Of a stretch of 32,592 bases of DNA, positions 1-8,295 are shown one piece after another. A model generated the notes under the pieces. That model had not been told where the DNA came from. It did no database searches and was given only the letters and a program-made list of their open reading frames with translations. This DNA is from Fusobacterium mortiferum. GTDB taxonomy: Bacteria; Fusobacteriota; Fusobacteriia; Fusobacteriales; Fusobacteriaceae. The stretch's first letter is position 1; the number at the start of each line of letters is the position of its first letter. Made by a program: the position numbers and the translations under genes. Location of the stretch: positions 1-32,592 of the forward strand of contig NZ_JACSNP010000021.1 of assembly GCF_016900045.1 (NCBI RefSeq). The letters run 5' to 3'.

Positions 1-2
1 AA

Positions 3-209
3 GCGAAATGGTATGGTAAAGAGATAATAAAAATTGATAAATTTTATCCATCAAGTCAAATATGCTCTGTATGTGGTTATAAAGATGGCAAGAAAACTCT
101 TGATGTAAGAGAGTGGACTTGTTCAGTTTGTTATACTCATCACGATAGAGATATAAACGCAGCTAAAAATATATTGACTGAAGGTCTAAGAATAAAACAA
201 GCAGTCTAA
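3..209 (+). CDS. tnpB: TnpB RNA-guided nuclease, C-terminal part (runs in from the left edge)
   Basis: Sixty-eight codons are open from the window edge to a TAA. They contain the C-terminal zinc ribbon (CSVCGYKDG and TCSVC) and the last RuvC motif (HHDRDINAAKNI) with its catalytic Asp. The second zinc knuckle reads CSVCYT where most relatives have CxxCGT, a small deviation. TnpB proteins of IS200/IS605 elements are omega-RNA-guided DNA nucleases that help retain the transposon. Only the end is visible, so intactness cannot be judged. The family assignment is secure from the motifs. Confidence 0.85.
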   Translation, partial: AKWYGKEIIKIDKFYPSSQICSVCGYKDGKKTLDVREWTCSVCYTHHDRDINAAKNILTEGLRIKQAV

Positions 210-221
210 AACTAAAAAGAA

Positions 222-338
222 CCGTAGGAACTACGGGATTAGCTTGGTAAATATAGTTGGCTAACAAAAGCAACTACTTCCCAAGAAGAAGCTCCCACTT
301 CAAAAATTACAAAGTAATTTTAAGTGGGAGAGGTTCAC
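222..338 (+). ncRNA. Probable 3' part of the omega RNA (TnpB guide RNA scaffold)
   Basis: Two hairpins (222-236 and 292-330) lie directly downstream of tnpB and end at GGTTCAC. In characterised IS605-type elements, the transcript covering the tnpB 3' end and the right end forms the TnpB guide scaffold, and the guide begins immediately after the element's end. The guide here would start near 339. This is inferred from position and folding only. Confidence 0.5.
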
Positions 339-389
339 GAAATTATGTTTTGAATTATAATTCTTAGTATATGGGAAATTGAAATAATA

Positions 390-398
390 TGGTATAAT
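390..398 (+). promoter_or_regulatory. Extended -10 promoter for the 424 gene
   Basis: TGGTATAAT is a perfect TG-n-TATAAT extended -10 element. No good -35 stands 17 bp upstream, as is usual for extended -10 promoters. An AGGTGAT ribosome site at 411-417 follows before the ATG at 424. Confidence 0.55.
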
Positions 399-423
399 AT
401 ATAGAGAATGAGGTGATAAGAGA

Positions 424-981
424 ATGAAATATGATAATCTTTTTTATATATTAACTGGTGGAGATAGTTTTAGATTTAATAAAAAAGTTTTAGCCACTTA
501 TGGAGTAGAACAGTGTGCTTTGATAACATATCTTATTGAAAAGGCCTTAAATAAAGAGGAAAAAGATGAGATGACAGAAGATGGGTATTTTTCAATAACA
601 GATACAGAAATATGCTTAAACGCTGGACTAGAAGCAGTAAGACTTCCTAAAATAAAGAAAGTAGGATTAGAGAAGGAGCTATTTTTTATAAAAAAATTAG
701 AGGGAGTGGAGAAAACTTTTTATAAACCTAATTTCCAAAAAATATTTGAAGTGATGATGAGTGAGAAAACTGTATCAGAGCTATCATATGAAAGAATATT
801 TAAAGAGGAAAGAGAGGATGAAAAATTCACTAAAGAGGGATTAGAAGCTTTAAGTTTCAGAGACTTGAGAATGTTATGTAAAAAATTGAATGTAACTTTT
901 AATGGGCGAAACAGAAAAGATGAGCTTATTGAAAAAATACTAATAAATCAAAACAGCTTTAATTTAAAGATAGAGTTTTAG
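424..981 (+). CDS. Hypothetical protein with winged-helix-like N-terminus and SAP-like C-terminus
   Basis: This is a 185-residue soluble protein without signal peptide or membrane segment. Residues about 20-110 resemble the winged-helix domains of replication-initiator/DnaD-like proteins (an ALITYLIEKAL helix, then a FSITDTEICLNAGL recognition-like stretch). Residues about 145-172 (LRMLCKKLNVTFNGRNRKDE) look like a SAP/HeH nucleic-acid-binding motif. It starts 6 bp after an AGGTGAT ribosome site, downstream of an extended -10 promoter. The combination suggests DNA binding, but no function can be named. Confidence 0.7.
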   Translation: MKYDNLFYILTGGDSFRFNKKVLATYGVEQCALITYLIEKALNKEEKDEMTEDGYFSITDTEICLNAGLEAVRLPKIKKVGLEKELFFIKKLEGVEKTFYKPNFQKIFEVMMSEKTVSELSYERIFKEEREDEKFTKEGLEALSFRDLRMLCKKLNVTFNGRNRKDELIEKILINQNSFNLKIEF

Positions 982-1003
982 GTTTATAGTTGAGGTGGTA
1001 AGA

Positions 1004-1348
1004 ATGAAAAAAATACTATTTTTTATTTTAATACTTCAAGTTTTTACATTGAGTTATTCTAGTAATGAGGTAGAAAATAGAATAGAAAAATATAATGAGT
1101 ATAAAAAATTAGTTACAGAAAATAGAGAGAAAGAGATAAAGAAAAATCTTCCCTCTCCACAAGAGATGAATATTTATTATACTAAAGAAAAATTAAAACT
1201 AGAAAAAGAGAAACTTGAGTATGAAAAGAAATTAGCATTTGAGAGAGCTGAAGCAGAAAGAAGAAGAGAGAATTTAATAGATGCTGTTATAGTTGGAGGA
1301 ATAGGTTATGGTGGTTACAGAATAGGTAGACATCATCACTGGTGGTAA
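1004..1348 (+). CDS. Small secreted coiled-coil protein, unknown function
   Basis: The protein has 114 residues. A Sec signal peptide (KK, then ILFFILILQVFTLSYS) is followed by a charged helix rich in Lys and Glu that should form a coiled coil. The tail is Gly-rich (VGGIGYGGYRIG) and ends in HHHWW. An in-frame GTG at 995 lies inside the ribosome site GAGGTGG (992-998), so the ATG at 1004 is the better start. It probably sits in the periplasm or at the inner membrane. It follows the 424 gene by 22 bp and is followed directly by the MORN gene, so the three are probably one operon. Confidence 0.65.
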   Translation: MKKILFFILILQVFTLSYSSNEVENRIEKYNEYKKLVTENREKEIKKNLPSPQEMNIYYTKEKLKLEKEKLEYEKKLAFERAEAERRRENLIDAVIVGGIGYGGYRIGRHHHWW

Positions 1349-1349
1349 T

Positions 1350-1844
1350 ATGAAATTGGAAAAGAAGGTGGAAGAGGTAGGAATCTATCTATATGAGTAT
1401 TATATAGATGAAAATAGTCGTAAGCAGGGGATTTTAAAAAAGTATGATCTTAATAAAAATCTTTGTGAAGAGTTAGAGTATAAAGATGATTATTTAAATG
1501 GTAAAGTTATTAAATATGAGAATGGAATAGTGTATTTGGAATGTAATTACATATTGAATAAGCTAGATGGAATTATGACGGAATACTATTCAAATGGAAA
1601 TATAAAGTCTGTATCAAACTATATTCAAGGAAAACTTCATGGTAAAAAAGAGATTTATTTAGAAAATGGAAGACTTTCAACTGTTACAACTTATTTTGAA
1701 GATAAACTAGATGGAAAGAAAATGAAGTTTTATGAAACTGGAGATGTTGAATTTGAAGGATATTATAGCAAGAATAATATGAGTGGAACTTGGAAATGGT
1801 ATGATAAATCTGGAGAAGTTGTAAAAATAAAGAATTATGAATAG
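1350..1844 (+). CDS. MORN-repeat (YwqK-like) protein
   Basis: This 164-residue protein has about five tandem MORN-type repeats from residue 45 onward, for example GKLHGKKEIYLENGRL, DKLDGKKMKFYETGDV and MSGTWKWYDKSGEV. No signal peptide is seen. Such YwqK-like proteins are often listed as antitoxin-like, but their activity is mostly unproven. The start codon is one base after the stop of the preceding gene, so translation is probably coupled. A strong terminator overlaps the stop codon. Confidence 0.75.
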   Translation: MKLEKKVEEVGIYLYEYYIDENSRKQGILKKYDLNKNLCEELEYKDDYLNGKVIKYENGIVYLECNYILNKLDGIMTEYYSNGNIKSVSNYIQGKLHGKKEIYLENGRLSTVTTYFEDKLDGKKMKFYETGDVEFEGYYSKNNMSGTWKWYDKSGEVVKIKNYE

Positions 1845-1869
1845 GGGGATAAGCCCCCTATTTTATTTT
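1842..1869. terminator. Bidirectional rho-independent terminator
   Basis: TAGGGGG (1842-1848) pairs with CCCCCTA (1854-1860) around a 5-base loop, followed by TTTTATTTT. It lies between two convergent genes and overlaps the stop codon of the MORN gene. The minus-strand antiporter gene ends at 1863, so its transcript also runs into the hairpin. Confidence 0.8.
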
Positions 1870-3038
1870 GTAAGTAATTTTTTATAAGTGAGATCAATAG
1901 CAAAACTTGCTAATGGTGCTGTAATTAAAATTGATAAAACAGCGATAGAAAGAATTAACTCTCCACAAGGTAAGCCCATAGCTAAAGGGATAGAACCAAT
2001 AGCAGCTTGGACAGTTGCTTTAGGGCAGTAAGCTATCATAGAAAAAAGACGTTCCTTTCTATCAAGAGGCGTTCCTAGAAGTGATATAAAAACTCCAAAC
2101 ATACGGAATATAAGAACACCAAGTATAAGAATAATAGCCAAGATACCAGTAGAACTTAAATAATTTATATTCACAGATGCACCAACTAAAACAAAGAGTA
2201 TAAGTTCACTTGCTATCCATAATTTTGAAAACTTATTTGAAAGCCTAATAGCTACCTCTTTTCTAAACTTCTTAATAGTTCCTCCCATAGTCATTATAGC
2301 TAATAAACCAGAGAAACCTATTACTCCTGTTATTGATTTTTCTAAAGTTACTAAAAGAAAAGCAATACTTAATAAAATAATAACTTTATTACTATCACGA
2401 AGATGTATCTTTTCAAAAAAGAGAGCTAAAATTTTTCCGAGAATAGCCCCAGCTAAAAGTCCTAAAATAATAGAAGTAGGTATTTTTATAAATTCAGCAA
2501 ATGAGAGTGCTCCTGTAGTTGCAAGACCAGTGAAAACTGTAAATAAGACTATAACAAATATATCATCTACAGAAGCTCCAGCCATAATTAACTGAGGAAT
2601 ACTGTTCTTCTTTCCATAGCCCTCCTCCATAAGTTTTAACATTTTTGGAACTATTACAGCTGGAGAAACAGCAGCTATTACAGTACCAAGTATAGCGGAG
2701 TCTAAAAATGAAAGTTTAAAAAGGTATGAGGCTAATATAATCATTCCTATTATCTCTAGTGTTGCTGGAATAAAACACATAAAGAAAGCAGGTCTTCCCA
2801 CTTTTTTTAAATCCTGAATATCTAGATTTAATCCAGCTCTAGTTAAAATAATTATTAAAGCAATCTGCCTTAAATCAGCAGAGATATTCAATATAGATGA
2901 ATCTAGAAGATTAAAAAAATGGGGGCCAAGTAAAATACCTGTAAGTAACATTCCAAGCAAAGCGGGAAGTTTTAATTTTTTAAATAAGGAACCTAAAATC
3001 ATTCCTAAAAGAAAAATAAGTGCTAAACTAAATAACAT
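1863..3038 (-). CDS. Cation:proton antiporter (CPA family), fluoride-riboswitch controlled
   Basis: This is a 391-residue inner-membrane protein with about 11-12 hydrophobic segments, the usual core length of Na_H_Exchanger-domain proteins. Family landmarks are RAGLNLDIQDLKKVG, SPAVIVPKMLKLM and the acidic pair in GASVDDIFVIVLFT, probably part of the ion-binding centre. A good AGGAG stands before the ATG. No regulatory TrkA-N domain is attached. It is preceded by a fluoride riboswitch. Antiporters are a known class of fluoride-riboswitch-controlled genes besides crcB and eriC, so the natural role may be protection during fluoride stress, by ion or pH homeostasis. The transported cation cannot be read from sequence. 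Confidence 0.85.
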   Translation of the reverse strand: MLFSLALIFLLGMILGSLFKKLKLPALLGMLLTGILLGPHFFNLLDSSILNISADLRQIALIIILTRAGLNLDIQDLKKVGRPAFFMCFIPATLEIIGMIILASYLFKLSFLDSAILGTVIAAVSPAVIVPKMLKLMEEGYGKKNSIPQLIMAGASVDDIFVIVLFTVFTGLATTGALSFAEFIKIPTSIILGLLAGAILGKILALFFEKIHLRDSNKVIILLSIAFLLVTLEKSITGVIGFSGLLAIMTMGGTIKKFRKEVAIRLSNKFSKLWIASELILFVLVGASVNINYLSSTGILAIILILGVLIFRMFGVFISLLGTPLDRKERLFSMIAYCPKATVQAAIGSIPLAMGLPCGELILSIAVLSILITAPLASFAIDLTYKKLLTK

Positions 3039-3067
3039 AAAAAATCTCCTTTCAAGTTAAAAATAAT

Positions 3068-3112
3068 AAAAAAAGCTGACACTTCTACCATACAAAGTAG
3101 AAGTCATCAGCT
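3068..3112 (-). terminator. Riboswitch expression-platform terminator
   Basis: On the minus strand, the 3' strand of the aptamer (AGCTGATGACTTCTAC) can pair with GTAGAAGTGTCAGCT and is followed by seven T residues. The terminator therefore reuses aptamer bases. Ligand binding would hold the aptamer and let transcription reach the antiporter gene, the expected ON-switch logic for fluoride. Confidence 0.8.
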
Positions 3113-3160
3113 TACTAAGCAGTTTAGGTTTAAAACCAAGGGAGAACTTCATTCCCTTAA
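3097..3160 (-). promoter_or_regulatory. Fluoride riboswitch (crcB motif) aptamer
   Basis: The minus strand reads AGGGAATGAAGTTCTCCCT, then AAACTGCTTAGTAAGCTGATG, then ACTTCTAC. This matches the crcB/fluoride aptamer as known from Thermotoga: a GGG-AUGA-GGCC-type stem-loop, the AAACUGC segment, and GCUGAUGRCYUCUAC closing the pseudoknot. GAAGT in the first loop can pair with ACTTC at the 3' end, as required. The transcript from the promoter at 3165-3193 would begin within a few bases of the aptamer. I am confident from the conserved residues, although no covariance search was run. Confidence 0.85.
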
Positions 3161-3164
3161 AAAA

Positions 3165-3193
3165 ATTCTATCATATTGGATAGAAAAAATCAA
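3165..3193 (-). promoter_or_regulatory. Promoter of the riboswitch-antiporter transcript
   Basis: On the minus strand, TTGATT (-35, 3188-3193) and TAGAAT (-10, 3165-3170) are separated by exactly 17 bp. The predicted start is near 3158, at the first base of the aptamer. Confidence 0.7.
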
Positions 3194-3245
3194 GTCTAAA
3201 GATTAGTAAAAATATTTTATAGTAAATAAAGTAACTATTTAAATA

Positions 3246-3290
3246 AAAACTCAAGGATAACTTTTATATGTAGTTATTCTTGAGTTTTTT
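3246..3290. terminator. Orphan bidirectional terminator-like hairpin
   Basis: A near-perfect 16-bp stem (3246-3261 with 3272-3287, e.g. AAAACTCAAG with CTTGAGTTTT) is flanked by T or A runs, so it could stop transcription on either strand. No gene ends into it on either side. It may shield the antiporter promoter from the AT-rich leader upstream of the receptor gene, or end an unseen small RNA. Confidence 0.55.
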
Positions 3291-3586
3291 ATATTTAAAA
3301 AACTTAATTAGAAAAAAGTTTTAATAAAATACAAAAATTATTTTGATTATTAAAATAATAGCTAGAAAATAATTTAGTTTTATAAAAAAATGAAAAATTT
3401 TAATTTTATAAAAATTAAATAATTCAATAAATTTAATAATTTAGATACAGGATTATAAGGATAAAATCAATTTTATTACTTTAATACTGTAAAAAAATAT
3501 ATTTAAAAATAGAATATTTAATATGAATATTATTTATTATTATATAATTTTAATTTGGAAATAATAATTTTTAAAATCAAAATATC
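3291..3586. other. AT-rich intergenic stretch with no recognisable gene
   Basis: About 300 bases made almost only of A and T. No start codon with ribosome site, no coding-like reading frame and no stable GC-containing hairpin were seen. Short dyads such as TTATTTT/AAAATAA near 3342-3360 vaguely resemble half-sites of iron regulators, but are expected by chance at this composition. Confidence 0.5.
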
Positions 3587-3615
3587 TTGACTAAAATAAT
3601 TTTTTAATATATAAT
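3587..3615 (+). promoter_or_regulatory. Consensus promoter of the iron-uptake operon
   Basis: TTGACT (3587-3592), a 17-bp spacer and TATAAT (3610-3615). The ribosome site AGGGAG lies before the ATG at 3660. Control by an iron regulator is expected from the gene content, but no convincing Fur box can be picked out from the AT-rich background. Confidence 0.75.
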
Positions 3616-3659
3616 AAAAATCATGTGAAAAGTAGATGAAAAAGGGAGAATAAAAAACA

Positions 3660-5591
3660 ATGAAAAAATTAGCAATATTATCATTTTTAATTTGTGCTAG
3701 TGCTGTTGCTAACGCACAAGAGACTATACATCTAGGAGAAACAGTTGTAACATCTATGGGATTTGAAACAACTTTATTAGATGAACCAACAAATATAAGC
3801 ATAATAACACAAGAACAGATAGAGGAGAAAAACTATAAAAATGTTACAGAAGCATTAAGTGATAATCCGGCAATCAATATAGTAAGAACTAAAAATGGTA
3901 CAGCTATAGATATGAGAGGAAGTGGAGAGTCAGCTACAAGCAATGTAAAAATATTAGTAGATGGAGTAGCTATTAATCCACTTTCAAATTCACCAAAAGG
4001 GAGCGGTTTAGATACTATTCCAATGAGTATAATTGAAAGAATTGAAATAGCACCTGGTGGAGGAGCAGTACTTTATGGAAATGGAGTATCTGGTGGAGTT
4101 GTTAATATTATAACGAAATCAGAGTTTAAAAATACTGGATATATAGAAGGGGATTATGATTCATATAACAGTAAAAAAATTGCTACTGGAGCTACAGCAA
4201 AAGTAACCGATAATTTAGCAGTTGGAGTAAACTATGCTGGACAAAATAATAGAGGATATAGAAAAGGAAATAAAGGAGCAAATGACTATATAGATGGAAA
4301 TATCCAATACAAACTTTCTGATAAACACAAATTTAGCTTAAAGGGTTCAAGATTTGTAGAGAATGAAACTACAACATCAATGCCAACAAAATTACAATTA
4401 GAGAGTGATAGAAGAGCTAAGGGAAGTACTTATACAGAAAGAAATATAACAAGAGAAAATTTAACTGGAAAATATGAGTATACTCCTAATAAGGATTTCA
4501 ATTTTACAACAACTCTATATACTACTAAGATGTATAATGATGGACATACTTATGACCCAAAAAAGAAGAAAAATACAGCTGAAGATGATTTACAAGAGAC
4601 TACAAATGGAGTTTTATTAAAAGCTAATCAAAATTATGAAAATGGAAGTATCATTGTAGGGGTAGATGTTATAGAAGGAAAGCATGAAGGTGATGGATTT
4701 TCAACTTCTAAAGGAAAGAGTGTTCCATATGTAAGAGATTATAAAAAAGATACAATATCACCATATATTTTAAATAAATATGATTTAACTGAAAAATTAG
4801 AGTTTACAGCTGGATTTAGATATGAGTGGGCTGATTATGATTTAGTTGGAACAGATATAAATAGAAAATTTGATGAAGAAAATAAATCTTATGAAGGAGT
4901 TTTAAGTTATAAATATAGAGATACAGGAAATATTTTCTTTAGATATGAGAAAGGATTTATGTCTCCAACTCCAGGACAATTAGGAAGTGTAGAGGATAAA
5001 AGTAAAACTTTACAATCAGAGACTTCAGATACTTTTGAAATAGGAGTAAAAGATTATATTACATCAAATACCTTTGTATCTTTAACATTCTATAGACTTG
5101 AGAAAGATAATGAAATAAATTCGTACAAACTAGAACAAGATGGACCAAAATATTATGATAATATAGGAAAAACTAGAAGAAATGGAATAGAGTTTAGTAT
5201 GGAAAATTACTTTGGGAACTTAACACTAACTTCTGGATTTAACTATATAGATGCTGTTGCTAAATCTGATACTGATGATTATAGCACAGGAGATAGATTA
5301 ACTGATATTCCAAGATTTAAAGCTTCAATTGGAGCAAATTATAAGTTTACTCCTAAATTTGACGCAAACATATCATATAGATATACAGGAGATAAAATAT
5401 CAAAAGGGATAACAACACCAGCTGTAAATGTTACAGATATTGGAATGAGATATAAAGTAACTGAAAACTTAACTTTAAAAGCTGGTATAAATAACGTATT
5501 TAATGAAATTTATTATACAACTGAAAAAACTGATTCAGCAACTCCAGCTGATGAAAGAAACTATTACGTTGGATTTAAAATGACATTTTAA
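3660..5591 (+). CDS. TonB-dependent outer-membrane siderophore receptor
   Basis: This 643-residue protein has a signal peptide cut after ANA (residue 19) and a TonB-box-like ETVVTS at 27-32. The plug domain covers about residues 40-155 (ILVDGVAINPL, IERIEIAPGGGAVLYGNGVS, GGVVNIIT). The rest is a strand-rich beta-barrel ending in the aromatic C-terminal signal VGFKMTF. It should bind an iron chelate at the cell surface and pass it to the periplasm using TonB energy. It is first in an operon with a complete ABC importer, which supports siderophore or other iron-complex uptake. The exact ligand (catecholate, hydroxamate or heme) is not readable. TonB/ExbBD are not in the window. Confidence 0.9.
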   Translation: MKKLAILSFLICASAVANAQETIHLGETVVTSMGFETTLLDEPTNISIITQEQIEEKNYKNVTEALSDNPAINIVRTKNGTAIDMRGSGESATSNVKILVDGVAINPLSNSPKGSGLDTIPMSIIERIEIAPGGGAVLYGNGVSGGVVNIITKSEFKNTGYIEGDYDSYNSKKIATGATAKVTDNLAVGVNYAGQNNRGYRKGNKGANDYIDGNIQYKLSDKHKFSLKGSRFVENETTTSMPTKLQLESDRRAKGSTYTERNITRENLTGKYEYTPNKDFNFTTTLYTTKMYNDGHTYDPKKKKNTAEDDLQETTNGVLLKANQNYENGSIIVGVDVIEGKHEGDGFSTSKGKSVPYVRDYKKDTISPYILNKYDLTEKLEFTAGFRYEWADYDLVGTDINRKFDEENKSYEGVLSYKYRDTGNIFFRYEKGFMSPTPGQLGSVEDKSKTLQSETSDTFEIGVKDYITSNTFVSLTFYRLEKDNEINSYKLEQDGPKYYDNIGKTRRNGIEFSMENYFGNLTLTSGFNYIDAVAKSDTDDYSTGDRLTDIPRFKASIGANYKFTPKFDANISYRYTGDKISKGITTPAVNVTDIGMRYKVTENLTLKAGINNVFNEIYYTTEKTDSATPADERNYYVGFKMTF

Positions 5592-5622
5592 TTAAAAGAA
5601 AATTAGATTTAAGGAGAGTTTT

Positions 5623-6576
5623 ATGTACAATATAGTTGTAACTGTGGCTCTTCTACTCCTAGCAGTGATTTCTACATTGCTAGGGGTAGCTTCCACAGAG
5701 ATAAATGAAATCTTTGTTCAAGGAAGTCATAGCTATAATATATTTATATTTAGTAGAATTCCAAGAACAATAAGTATAATAGTAGCAGGATTTGGAATGA
5801 GTATTTGTGGACTTATTATGCAACAGCTCACAATGAATAAGTTTGTATCACCTACTACTGCGGGAACTTCAGAGGCATCAAAGTTAGGAATATTAGTGGC
5901 GATGATATTCTTTCCATATGAGAGCCTTATTGCAAAAATGGTAGTGGCGTCTATTTTTGCCATGGGAGGAACTTTTCTATTTTTAGGGATAATAAGAAAG
6001 ATAAGAGCAAAGGATAATGTTTTAGTTCCATTAATAGGGATTATGATAAGTGGAATAATAAGCTCGTTAACTATGTTCTTTGCTTATAAAGCAGATATGA
6101 TACAAAATCTTAGTGCTTGGTTATTTGGAGATTTTTCAGGGGTAATAAAGGGAAATTATGAATTACTATATCTGACAATACCATTAGTTATAGTAGCTTT
6201 TTTATACTCGAAAAAATTTACAATCTCTGGTTTGGGAGAGGAGTTTGCTACAAACCTTGGGCTGAATTACAAGCAAGTTGTAAATGTAGGGCTTGGGCTA
6301 GTTTGTGTAATCTCATCTTTAATAATAATAACAATAGGATCTATACCATTTTTAGGATTAATCATTCCAAATATTATTTCTATGTTTAATGGAGATAATC
6401 TTTCTAAAAATATATATCTGAGTGGAATTTCAGGAAGTGCTTTTCTATTGCTATGTGATATTTTAGGAAGAGTTATAATTTATCCATATGAGATACAAAT
6501 AGGTTTAGTATCTGGTGTCATAGGAAGTGGAATTTTCTTAATGCTTATTTTAAGGAGGTTAAAACTTGAATACTAA
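5623..6576 (+). CDS. Iron-chelate ABC transporter permease (FecCD family), first subunit
   Basis: A 317-residue polytopic protein with about nine membrane helices. Family features include SRIPRTISIIVAGFGMSICG near the N-terminus and the C-terminal GSIPFLGLIIPNIISMF, which couples to the ATPase. It lies 31 bp after the receptor gene with a clear AAGGAGAG ribosome site. It should form the membrane channel with the next permease. The pair resembles the CeuBC/FatDC/YclNO type of siderophore importers in size and arrangement. Confidence 0.88.
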   Translation: MYNIVVTVALLLLAVISTLLGVASTEINEIFVQGSHSYNIFIFSRIPRTISIIVAGFGMSICGLIMQQLTMNKFVSPTTAGTSEASKLGILVAMIFFPYESLIAKMVVASIFAMGGTFLFLGIIRKIRAKDNVLVPLIGIMISGIISSLTMFFAYKADMIQNLSAWLFGDFSGVIKGNYELLYLTIPLVIVAFLYSKKFTISGLGEEFATNLGLNYKQVVNVGLGLVCVISSLIIITIGSIPFLGLIIPNIISMFNGDNLSKNIYLSGISGSAFLLLCDILGRVIIYPYEIQIGLVSGVIGSGIFLMLILRRLKLEY

Positions 6577-7534
6577 ACATAAACAGATAGAGCACAAGCT
6601 TTCTATTTTATTCTTAATAGTGTTAATTTTTGTAGGATTATTCCTAATGTTAGGGGTAAATTTTAATAATTTTAGATTTCTAATTGGGTTACGTATTCCA
6701 AAACTATTTGGAATTTTATTAAGTGGAATATGTATATCTATCTCTACTTTAATATTTCAAACAATTACTAATAGTAGAATCTTAACACCGAGTGTTATGG
6801 GATTAGATGCTATGTATACATTTTTACAAACAGCAATATTCTTTATTTTCCACAAATTTATACCAATATTATCAGATGATATAGTTAAATTTTTCCTAAC
6901 AATTATAGCTATGATTTTGATAACAAGTAGTTTACAAAAACTTTTTAGTGGAAATTCAAAAGGAAAGATATTGTATATGGTATTGATAGGTATGGTAACA
7001 GGGACTTTCCTAGATAGCTTATCTAACTCTATGCAGGTTATTATGGATCCAAATGAGTTTTTAATTTTACAATCAAGTCTGTTTGCAAGCTATAATGCTA
7101 TAAATATATATTTACTAATTGTAGCTTACGTTATCTTAGGAGGAGTAATATTCTTTATAGTAGGAGAACACAATCAACTTGATGTATTGAGTTTAGGACA
7201 TGACCAAGCTATAAACTTAGGATTAGATTACAATAGAATATTAAAAAAGTATCTAATAGTAATCTCAATTTTAGTTTCAATATCTACAGCTTTAGTAGGA
7301 CCGATAACTTTCTTAGGACTACTTACAACAAATATAGCTAAGGAGCTTTTCTCTACATATAAACATATTTATTTATCTGTGGCAGGTATATTATTGAATG
7401 TAGTATTTTTAATAGCTGGACAGCTTTTAGTAGAGAAGGTATTCAATAACTCAATATCTATAGGGACAATAATTAACTTCATAGGTGGAATATATCTTTT
7501 AAATATACTATTAAAGGAGAGAAAAGTAGCATGA
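6566..7534 (+). CDS. Iron-chelate ABC transporter permease (FecCD family), second subunit
   Basis: A 322-residue protein with 8-9 membrane helices. It has the same LRIPKLFGILLSGICISIST and GPITFLGLLTTNIAKELF landmarks as its neighbour. The start is TTG, placed 7 bp after a perfect AAGGAGG (6552-6558), and overlaps the end of the first permease gene by 11 bp, so translation is coupled. It is the heterodimer partner of the 5623 product. Confidence 0.87.
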   Translation: MNTKHKQIEHKLSILFLIVLIFVGLFLMLGVNFNNFRFLIGLRIPKLFGILLSGICISISTLIFQTITNSRILTPSVMGLDAMYTFLQTAIFFIFHKFIPILSDDIVKFFLTIIAMILITSSLQKLFSGNSKGKILYMVLIGMVTGTFLDSLSNSMQVIMDPNEFLILQSSLFASYNAINIYLLIVAYVILGGVIFFIVGEHNQLDVLSLGHDQAINLGLDYNRILKKYLIVISILVSISTALVGPITFLGLLTTNIAKELFSTYKHIYLSVAGILLNVVFLIAGQLLVEKVFNNSISIGTIINFIGGIYLLNILLKERKVA

Positions 7535-8286
7535 TTGAGATAAAAGGTTTAAGTAAAAAATATCGTTCAAAATATGTTGTAAAAGATGTTACAACTGAGT
7601 TTCCAGATGGAAAGATAACTTGTATAATAGGACCAAATGGAGCAGGAAAAAGTACTCTTTTATCTATGATGAGTAGACTATCCACTCCAGATGAGGGAGA
7701 GGTATTCATAGATGGAAAATCTATAAAAGAGTGGGATAAGCAGGAGCTATCAAAAACTTTGGCAATTTTAAAACAGGAGAATAACACAAACATTAGACTT
7801 ACTGTGTATGAGTTAGTTTCTTTTGGAAGATTTCCACACTCTCAAGGAAAACTTACAGCAGAGGATAGAAAATATATAGATGAAGCTATTGAGTATATGA
7901 ATCTAGTAGAGTTCAAAGATAAATACTTAGATGAGTTAAGTGGAGGACAAAGACAAAGAGCCTACATAGCTATGGTAATAGCTCAAAATACTAAGTATAT
8001 ATTACTAGATGAACCATTAAATAATCTGGATATGAAAAATGCTGTTCAGATGATGAGAACTTTTGAAAAGATGGTTAAGGATTTAAATAAAACAATCATA
8101 ATAGTTATGCATGATATAAACTTTACTTCAGTTTATTCAGACTATATATTAGCTATGAAAAATGGAAGATTAGAGCATATGGATAGTTGTGAAAATATCG
8201 TAGTAAAAGAGAAATTAGAAGATCTATATGAGATGGAATTTGATATAACAAGAATAAATAATAAGAATATTTGTGTATATTTTTAA
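7531..8286 (+). CDS. Iron-chelate ABC transporter ATP-binding protein
   Basis: The 251-residue ATPase carries Walker A GPNGAGKST (residues 34-42), signature LSGGQ (136-140), Walker B YILLDE (156-161) and switch His 194. The spacing is typical of FepC/CeuD/YclP proteins. The start overlaps the stop of the second permease (ATGA). It powers the importer from the cytoplasmic face. Confidence 0.92.
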   Translation: MIEIKGLSKKYRSKYVVKDVTTEFPDGKITCIIGPNGAGKSTLLSMMSRLSTPDEGEVFIDGKSIKEWDKQELSKTLAILKQENNTNIRLTVYELVSFGRFPHSQGKLTAEDRKYIDEAIEYMNLVEFKDKYLDELSGGQRQRAYIAMVIAQNTKYILLDEPLNNLDMKNAVQMMRTFEKMVKDLNKTIIIVMHDINFTSVYSDYILAMKNGRLEHMDSCENIVVKEKLEDLYEMEFDITRINNKNICVYF

Positions 8287-8295
8287 GGAGGAAAA

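Larger units (their letters stand above)
1..338 (+). mobile_element. Right end of an IS200/IS605-type element (tnpB 3' part plus structured right end)
   Basis: The tnpB coding end is followed by a compact hairpin (CCGTAG-gaa-CTACGG, 222-236). A long hairpin comes next: CTCCCACTT at 292-300 pairs with AAGTGGGAG at 322-330, with an inner AAAATTAC/GTAATTTT stem. It is followed by GGTTCAC ending at 338. This layout is typical of the right end of IS605-family elements, where the same DNA encodes the 3' scaffold of the omega RNA that guides TnpB. The exact end at 338 is inferred from the TTCAC motif. The left end lies outside the window. Confidence 0.75.

Noticed and set aside
995-1003. GTG at 995 as the start of the small secreted protein
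   Set aside because: The codon lies inside the ribosome-binding site of the ATG at 1004, which gives a proper signal peptide start.
3291-3660. Possible Fur box ahead of the iron operon
   Set aside because: Several A/T dyads resemble parts of the consensus, but none matches well enough to stand out from a background that is almost all A and T.
3530-3802. Minus-strand ORF of 90 codons overlapping the receptor start
   Set aside because: It is antisense to the signal peptide of a certain gene, has no ribosome site and has low-complexity composition.
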